A stretch of 64,000 bases of DNA from positions 22,726,350-22,790,349 of the forward strand of contig JAGTTD010000020.1 in NCBI GenBank assembly GCA_018398585.1, written 5' to 3'. The DNA comes from Simmondsia chinensis (Eukaryota; Streptophyta; Magnoliopsida; Caryophyllales; Simmondsiaceae). The position numbers were made by a program, and so were the translations under genes. The first letter of the stretch is position 1. The number at the start of each line of letters is the position of its first letter. Below the pieces are notes generated by a model. The model did no database searches and was not told the origin of the DNA. It was given only the letters and a program-made list of their open reading frames with translations. Below are positions 58,701 to 64,000 of the stretch, piece after piece.

Positions 58701-61700
58701 CAGAGGTATACTATGAACTTTCTGGATATATGAAATTTAGCCCAGGAAACTGGAGCGTAAAGTCCCCTTTCAATTTGTTATTATGTATTATTCATTGATT
58801 AGGGCGTGGGATTCAAATTGAGAAATGTCATGAGATTGGTGTACTTTTAGTGCATTGGTGGATGGTTTTTGACGGGTGCTCCATTCATAGTTGTGCCGAT
58901 TGACCTCATCTAACTCAATTCTGACCCATGCTAACCCGAGTCCTGAAACATCCCTACTCAATTAACCAAATCCAAGATAACTCAAAATAAATGATCCGTC
59001 TCGACTCAGGTTGACCCAAAACTCGTGATGACTCGAATCCGAAACAAACCAACCAACCGAAACCTAACCTTAACTACACTGAAACTCGAAAAACCGAAAT
59101 GGACCAAAATCTGAGGTGAGTGAGTCAGATTGTAATTCCAACCTCTGATCTTCCCAGGCTATCCAAACAATAGAATTTCAATTCCATCCCAAGATTGGAA
59201 TTCGAATTATAATACATTCCAATTCCATGTTCCTAACAGAGCCAAGAGTCTCTAGAGCGCAGTTAAGATTGCATCTAGATTCGTTTTATGAACTACAAAC
59301 CATATACTTATGAAAAGAACTCGGCACCAAATGATGAAAATCTTAGTAGATATCTCGGTTTCATTACTTCAGGCTTATCTTGGTCTTGGCGAGGTGGAAG
59401 TTCCCAAGTTCACTGTGATTATAGCACAAAAGAACCACCATACCAGACTCTTCCAAGCTGGTTCAGCCGATAATGTTCCAGCCGGTATGCTTTTTTCAGC
59501 ATTTTAGAACCCATTTTGTATCATTTTCTATTTTTAGTTTTTGGTTTTCGAGAATTTAAAAACTAGGTTTTGAAAACAACTTTTTCTACTTTTCGTTTTT
59601 TTAAGTGTTCACTCAAACAAAGAAAAACTGAAAATAACCAAAAACTCGAGAAGATCATCTCTAATATAGTGTTTTAGTTTCCAAAAAAAGTCAAAAACTG
59701 TAAACAAAACAATACCATACAAGCCTTTATTGTGCTGTAATTAGCTATTTTAAGTTGCTAATGCTCGTCATTGACACTATCGTACTCTCCACAGGGACAA
59801 TTGTTGACAGTGGAATTGTGCATCCCATAAACTACGATTTTTACATGTGTTCACACGGGGGAATCTTTGTAAGTACTTATTTTCGGCTTCCGATTAGTTT
59901 GTTTTATATGTTCTTTGTTCTTCCTCTTAAATTCTATTGATATTCGACCCCCATTTCATTTCATTTCCGTTTTAATCCTTTATGTCGCTTGGTGGGGAAT
60001 CATGATTTGGCCGAGTTGCTCCAGACATAGGGGTGTATTTGAGCCAGGCAGAGTCCGAGATCATGAGGCTTAAGGCTTAGCTCATCATAGGCTTGGGCTC
60101 AGCTCTGTTCGGCTGAACTTGAACTTAGCTCGGTGAGCTCCAAGCTAAACTTGCCTTATTTAAACTCATTTAAGCTTGATTTAAGCTTGTTTATGCTCGA
60201 GCTTGGCTCATTTAGGCTTGAACTTGGCTTGATTAGTCATATTTATGCTAATAGATTGGAATAAAATAGGCTTATTTTGACTCCTAAGCCTAGTAGATTG
60301 AGCTTCACTTGGCTCAAGCTAGACTACAAACCACAACAACAACAGTAGTCCCAGTGCCACAGGGGCTCCCGCACTTGGCTCAAGCTCGACTAATTAAGCT
60401 AAACGAGCTGACTTGACTTATTTACACCCATATTCAAGCAATGATTTTTTAAGTCCATTGATGTTGTTAGAAAGCATAATTGTAGGGAACTCTATGTTGT
60501 AATTTCATGCTTAGAAATGTGATTCGGCGTTTCAAAGTCAGATTTGTATTTCAAACGCGTAACAAACTCAACAGAAACATGATTCAAATGATTGTTGAAT
60601 CATTTTGATTAGAAGATATTTATTAGTTGATTTGTCAGCAAATTATATCTCTCAATTCGAAGAACGATAAAATTGTGTGGTTATGTCGGAGTCAATTTTC
60701 TTTATTGTAATCATTGGGGTGCTTTCTTGGACATAACCTCCCTTTACGTTAGCACCCTAAAAGGGTAAGGCTGTGTATATCCCACCCCCCCAGACCCGGC
60801 TTATGCGGGAGCCTTTGAGGCACTGGGTTTTTTTTTTTGTTGTTGTTGTTGTAATCATTGGGGTGCTTATTTTTTTCTTGGTTATTGCTTAATATTGACT
60901 TTGTTTTGATAGCTTATTCCATAACAATTCAATCAATGACATTCCATTAATTTGTCTTGTATGCTTAATATGTAATACTATTAAACACCCCCTCCACACT
61001 TCCGACCTTAGAAACTTTTATAATTACCTGCTTCCTTGTTCTTGCTCCCACTCTTGTTCCTGCTTCCACTTGTGCAGCTATGTTTCAAAGTGCTGTCACA
61101 GAGCGTTTTTATATTTCTTCGGCATTTTTTTGTCAAGTGATGTTATGTTTATCACCCGATCATGTCTTATTTTGCATGAAGGGAACCCTGCGGCCAGCTC
61201 ACTACCACGTCTTGCTCGATGAGATTGGCTTCTCGACTGACGAACTCCAAAACTTCATTCACTCGCTTTCTTATGTGTAAGATTTTAATCTTCGATCCAT
61301 CTGCCTTCTATCTTACTATTCAGTTGCTTTACTAACATTAAAACTCCATTGATTCAGGAACCAAAGGAGCTCTTTTGCAACATCGATTGGTGAGTATATT
61401 CTTCGGTTAGGAAAAATACTCTATAGACATCTTGAATTATTGCTCAGAATCAAAGTGACCTTCAACTATCATTTTCATCAAATACAGCCCTTTGACTATG
61501 GCCTGTTCGCCTGCATATTTGGACAAACATGAAAACATTGCTTTTTTCAGAAGCACTTGTTGTCTAATCACTTTTGTGAAGATTTTTGTTAATACTAATA
61601 GGGGTATATTTCTCTGTAGAAGTTTAGTTTTTGTTTTTGTTTCTGCTTTAAAGGAAAAACGCGATTTTCCTGCTTCTACTTAAAGCTAGAAGTAGAAAAA

Positions 61701-63382
61701 TAGCTCTTGCTTATTTAAAGAACACTTTTGTTTTCAGGCCAAACACCCTTAAAATCTGAGAAAGTGTTTTTTTCAGGGGAGAAACACTGGTCTAAACAAG
61801 AAGCTTAGCCAACCACACCCTTAATTAACCTCTGTTGCAAATTCATCTAAATTTTTAACTTCTTTCGCAGCCACAATGAGATGCACATCACTTGAAGTGC
61901 ACGTGATTTGTTTGCTAACAGGGTCGGTTAGGACCCCAAGCAATGGTAGTAATTGCTTGGGGCTTCCAATTTGTTAAAGGACCTCTTCTAAAAAAACTAG
62001 TTATATTATCAGTTTGCTTCTCTCGTATATCAACGTTCATAATTAGAAAAATAATGACTTATATATAACATATTATAAATGTATTTGTACATTCACAATA
62101 CAAAAGATCCACTTATTAGCTAATAGTATAAATTAAAGTAGATGACTGGGGACTTCGATTATCCAAAAGGGGGCCATTGGTTAAACTTGCTTTAGGATCC
62201 TATCGGGATCGTCCCTGATTGCTAATGGAGTTAAAAGTAATCTAGACGGTGATCACAATAGGGAGTCTAACTAGTACAATTTGATAGCTGGGGCACTTAT
62301 GACAAAAGCAGAAGTTCAGGGAGGTTACTTCGGTATCGTTTCTAATACGTTTACTACTGTATCATTAAGGCTTCATTTGTTTTGACAAAAACACACTAAT
62401 TGATCACATTCGTACAATCTCATTTTGTACAAATGAGTAGCAATTCTCGTCTTAAGAGAAAATGTTTTACTTAATAGTGGGCAAGATGACTTCTTCTCTA
62501 CATTTTCCTTCATGAAACGGAAAAAGTTTCCTGTCATAATCTCACATCGTTTATCTCACTTCAACCTTAACTTAACCAAGCCTGAATCCTTAGAAACAAA
62601 CAAATATTTTAACAAAATAATATTTCTCTATGAAAATGCTTAGAAGAGCAAAAATTTTTGAAAGGAAAATGCAGTCCTTTCAACCAAATAGAACTCTATA
62701 AATCCGTATGAGGTTTATTCTTGACCAATTTGAGGTTGAAGTGAGCATATGACATGAGATTGCTGTAGGATATGTTTTCCCATCCATGAATTGAAATAAA
62801 AGCAACATAACCAGTGCCATAAGGGCTCCCGCCTAAGCAGGGTCAGGGGGAGGCAGATATACGCAGCCTTCCCCTTCAGGGTATTATCCCTGAAGAGAGG
62901 TTATTTCCGAGTGCCCCCAACCTGAAGGTGAGGACTTTCAGGAGGTCACCCATCCTGGTACTGCTCTTGCCCAAGCACGCTTAACTTCGGAGTTCTAATG
63001 GGATCTGATGACGGCGTGTTGGTAATGTTTTTCTATTTTTGCTCAACAGAGGAAAACATTCTTTATATTTCTAATTGTTGTTGTGAAGTCATGCGAAGAA
63101 AGAATAGAATAGAGATACAAAAAGTTTTTCCTTCAAAACAATTAAGAGTCAAAGGAGATTACATTTCCCATCCCTAACGCTCTTCAACTTTTGGTCCATT
63201 TTCCAGCGGCACCAATCTGCTACGCTCATCACGCAGCCCGAGTAGCCGGGCAATTCATAAACTTTGATGACATTTCCGAAACGCGTTTGGAGAAAGATGA
63301 CATCACCACAACTGGATCTTCTTCCATTCCTGAGCTACCGAGATTACATGAGAACGTCCGGCAATCGATGTTCTTCTGCTAA
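49799..63382 (+). CDS. AGO6: Argonaute protein, AGO4/6/9 clade, AGO6-like
   Basis: Exons: 49799-50011, 50100-50305, 50379-50579, 50899-51035, 51124-51221, 51591-51688, 51775-51940, 52567-52683, 52760-52867, 53373-53435, 54282-54395, 54682-54847, 55389-55501, 55603-55740, 56373-56503, 57291-57356, 58153-58216, 59373-59484, 59795-59868, 61182-61276, 61358-61389, 63207-63382. All phases join: 895 aa. AGO6 loads 24-nt siRNAs and guides DNA methylation at transposons with Pol V. N domain starts near IPVLVNHFKVSI; PAZ about 260-400; PIWI about 530-870. Catalytic set present: D630 (GMDVSHGSPG), glutamate finger candidate E671 (RLELID), D713 (FRDGVGESQF), His in RPAHYHVLLDE; the end is SMFFC. HLSRELISCG, LVEEDQ and WPLISRYRAAVRTQSPRLE match AGO6 better than AGO4. 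FRDGVGES replaces the usual FRDGVSES. The assignment is from remembered sequences. Confidence 0.95.
51250..51545. mobile_element. MITE family A, AGO6 intron
   Basis: Ends GGCCTATTTGACCAAAC and TTGGCTGAATAGGCCC. The interior AGAAGCACTTTG, TTCTTAAAAGCAGAAAA and AATACCGTTAAAATTTG match the other A copies. Confidence 0.6.
52910..53285. repeat. GCTCG-word element, AGO6 intron 9
   Basis: AAGCTCGTGCTTGTAGTC, TTAAAAATGCCCAATTGAGCC, CTAAGCTCGCGC and GCCCGGCGAGCTGGAGCTC; same word set as 37300-37730. Confidence 0.5.
53663..53830 (-). mobile_element. 5S rRNA-headed SINE, copy 4a (truncated head)
   Basis: Minus strand: starts AGTACCAGGATGGGTGACC in the 3' half of the 5S head, then GGTTGGGGGCATTGGGAAAC and the tail GGGTATGTTCC. 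Confidence 0.8.
53831..54004 (+). mobile_element. 5S rRNA-headed SINE, copy 4b (truncated head)
   Basis: Plus strand: starts AATAAGCGTGCTTGGGCGAG in the 5S head; ends GTAGGCGAGAGCCC followed by a T run, lacking about 20 bp of the usual tail. Confidence 0.8.
55795..56270. repeat. GCTCG-word element, AGO6 intron 14
   Basis: Begins TAGGGGTGAAAACGAATC and ends GATTCATTTACACCTCTAA, inverted ends; interior GGCTCGACAATAACTCG and AACGAGCTTAG words. Confidence 0.6.
57449..57995. mobile_element. MITE family G split by an Au-like SINE, AGO6 intron 16
   Basis: Family G words (AATGGAAAACATTTTC; TTGATTGTTGCTATAAAATTATG; AAATTATGTAAAGAAACAATAG) flank the SINE. Compare 36624-36971. Confidence 0.55.
57478..57605 (-). 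repeat. Au-like SINE, AGO6 intron 16
   Basis: CAACAACCACCACCACCCAG tail, TGCCTTAAAAAGGTTCC, GGTAGGGTCTAGGGAGAG, ATGCAATCTTACC, AGAGAGGCTGTTTCTG, GGCCCCCGATCCTG. Confidence 0.7.
58290..58690. repeat. GCTCG-word element, AGO6 intron 17
   Basis: TCGGGCTCGGCTCGGCTCTG, CTCGAGCTTCACTAGGCTCG and ACGAGCTGGGCATTTTGGGC; same class as 3050-3240. GGGTC/GACCC-word repeats follow at 58905-59120. Confidence 0.6.
59507..59735. mobile_element. MITE family B, AGO6 intron 18
   Basis: TTA-flanked; ends GAACCCATTTTGTATC and AATACCATACAAGCCT; inner words AGTTTTTGGTTTTCGAG and CAAAAACTGTAAACAAAAC. Confidence 0.7.
60030..60430. repeat. GCTCG-word element with a SINE scrap, AGO6 intron 19
   Basis: AGGGGTGTATTTGAGCC start and CTTATTTACACCCATA end. 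A short piece of Au-like SINE tail (CAACAACAACAGTAGTCCCA, GTGCCACAGGGGCTCCCGC) is embedded at 60340-60373. Confidence 0.6.
60725..60850 (+). mobile_element. Headless Au-like SINE with perfect 18-bp TSD, AGO6 intron 19
   Basis: Bounded by GTAATCATTGGGGTGCTT (60707-60724 and 60851-60868). Plus strand: TTGGACATAACCTCCC, AGCACCCTAAAAGGGTAAGG, CTGTGTATATCCC, CAGACCCGGCTTATGCGGG, GCCTTTGAGGCACTGGG, then T runs and TTGTTGTTGTTG. Perfect TSDs suggest a recent insertion. Confidence 0.88.
61505..61800. mobile_element. MITE family A, AGO6 intron 21
   Basis: AGAAGCACTTGTTGTC, TTCTGCTTTAAAGGAAAAAC, GAACACTTTTGTTTTC, GCCAAACACCCTTAAAATC and AGAAACACTGGTCTAAACAAG match the A family order. Confidence 0.6.
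62360..63150. mobile_element. Family G MITE(s) hosting a 5S-SINE, AGO6 intron 21
   Basis: GGCTTCATTTGTTTTGACAA, AATCTCACATCG, ATTTTCCTTCATGAAACGG and GAGGAAAACATTC, TAATTGTTGTTGTGAAGTCATG around the SINE match the family G copies. Limits are approximate. Confidence 0.5.
62801..63022 (-). mobile_element. 5S rRNA-headed SINE, copy 5, AGO6 intron 21
   Basis: Minus strand: CCAACACGCCGTCATCAGAT, CCCATTAGAACTCCGAAGTT, AAGCGTGCTTGGGCAAGAGC, AGTACCAGGATGGGTGACC, body and tail GGTTATGTTGC. Full head present; no clear target duplication. Confidence 0.8.
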
Positions 63383-63409
63383 GATGGAAATCAGGTTTGG
63401 AACTTGCTT

Positions 63410-63563
63410 AGAGCTTGTTTGGTATTATTTTTTGTTTGCAGTTTTTGGTTTTTCAGGAGCTAATACCTAGGTTTTGGAAATAGTTCCTTTTTTCTTTTTT
63501 TTCCCTGATAGTTGGTTCTAAAGTATTGAAAACTGCAAACCAAAACTATACCAAGCTTGCTCT
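63410..63563. mobile_element. MITE family B downstream of AGO6
   Basis: GAGCTTGTTTGGTAT and ATACCAAGCTTGCTC ends flanked by TTA on both sides, the 3-bp duplication of PIF/Harbinger Tourist elements. It starts 27 bp after the AGO6 stop, so it may lie in the 3' UTR. Confidence 0.75.
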
Positions 63564-63594
63564 TACCCTATTTAATGTTCGTGAATATCAGCTG

Positions 63595-63818
63595 GCGTGC
63601 TTGGTATTGTTTTATGTTTGCAGTTTTTGGTTCTTGAGGAACTAAAACCGAGTTTCGGAAGTACTTTTTGCTGGGTTTCTGTTTTCTATTTTTATTTTTC
63701 ACTCAAACAAGACTAAACCCGAAAACAAGAAACCAAAATCCAGAAACAATCATTTCTGAAATATGGTCCTTAGTTTATGAAAAAGTAAAACTACAAACTC
63801 AAAATGATACCAAACGAG
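63595..63818. mobile_element. MITE family B, second copy
   Basis: GCGTGCTTGGTATTG start and GATACCAAACGAGCG end; inner TTTGCAGTTTTTGGTTCTTG. It follows the other copy by 31 bp. Confidence 0.7.
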
Positions 63819-63872
63819 CGGGTGGTGTGCATAAACATGTACCAAACGAGCGGGTGGTGTGCATAAACATGT
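63809..63872. repeat. Perfect 32-bp tandem duplication
   Basis: Two identical 32-bp units (63809-63840 and 63841-63872) starting ACCAAACGAGCGGGTGG and ending ATAAACATGT, at the edge of the MITE. Confidence 0.95.
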
Positions 63873-64000
63873 ATATACTCGTGAACCCAGAGACTGGATT
63901 AAGTCAGGTAAAGCGTACAGGGAATTGAAATTTTTTGGTAGACCGATCCTAGACGGTTAAATTAAGCGTCGTCTTGGCCGAGTTATTGGCCAATTTCGGG

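Overview
The window is nuclear DNA of a eudicot plant. It is AT-rich, its genes have many GT-AG introns, and intergenic DNA and introns are packed with MITEs, SINEs and LINE pieces. I cannot name the species. Four protein-coding genes can be rebuilt exon by exon; in each the joined exons are in frame and reach a family-typical end.

Layout: (1) 2648-10205, + strand, a secreted glucan endo-1,3-beta-glucosidase (GH17 plus CBM43/X8), 5 exons, 475 aa; its last exon is only 35 bp and lies behind a 3.3 kb intron. (2) 10206-20300, a gene-poor block of nested elements, including a very short TRIM split by a LINE fragment and two 5S-rRNA-headed SINEs. (3) 20878-26506, + strand, an ANTH-domain clathrin-assembly (AP180/CALM) protein, 3 exons, 1050 aa, with an unusually long repetitive tail and a fourfold repeat in front of its ATG. 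(4) 26900-29900, a LINE relic, SINEs and long-TIR elements. (5) 29967-41049, - strand, COP1, 13 coding exons, 673 aa. (6) 41050-49798, intergenic, with MITEs, a nested 5S-SINE, long G and C runs and a probable non-coding leader exon of the next gene. (7) 49799-63382, + strand, an Argonaute of the AGO4/6 clade, closest to AGO6, 22 coding exons, 895 aa. (8) 63383-64000, MITEs and a 32-bp tandem duplication.

COP1 (light-signalling E3 ligase) and AGO6 (siRNA-directed DNA methylation) are also direct neighbours in Arabidopsis (At2g32950 and At2g32940, from memory), so the pair looks like conserved microsynteny. The most unusual features are a SINE whose head is a 5S rRNA sequence joined to an Au-SINE-like body (at least six copies, one with a perfect 13-bp target duplication) and a head-to-head pair of these inside a long hairpin in an AGO6 intron. 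No operon, CRISPR or bacterial feature is present. Repeat family letters used below (A, B, E, G, GCTCG) are mine.
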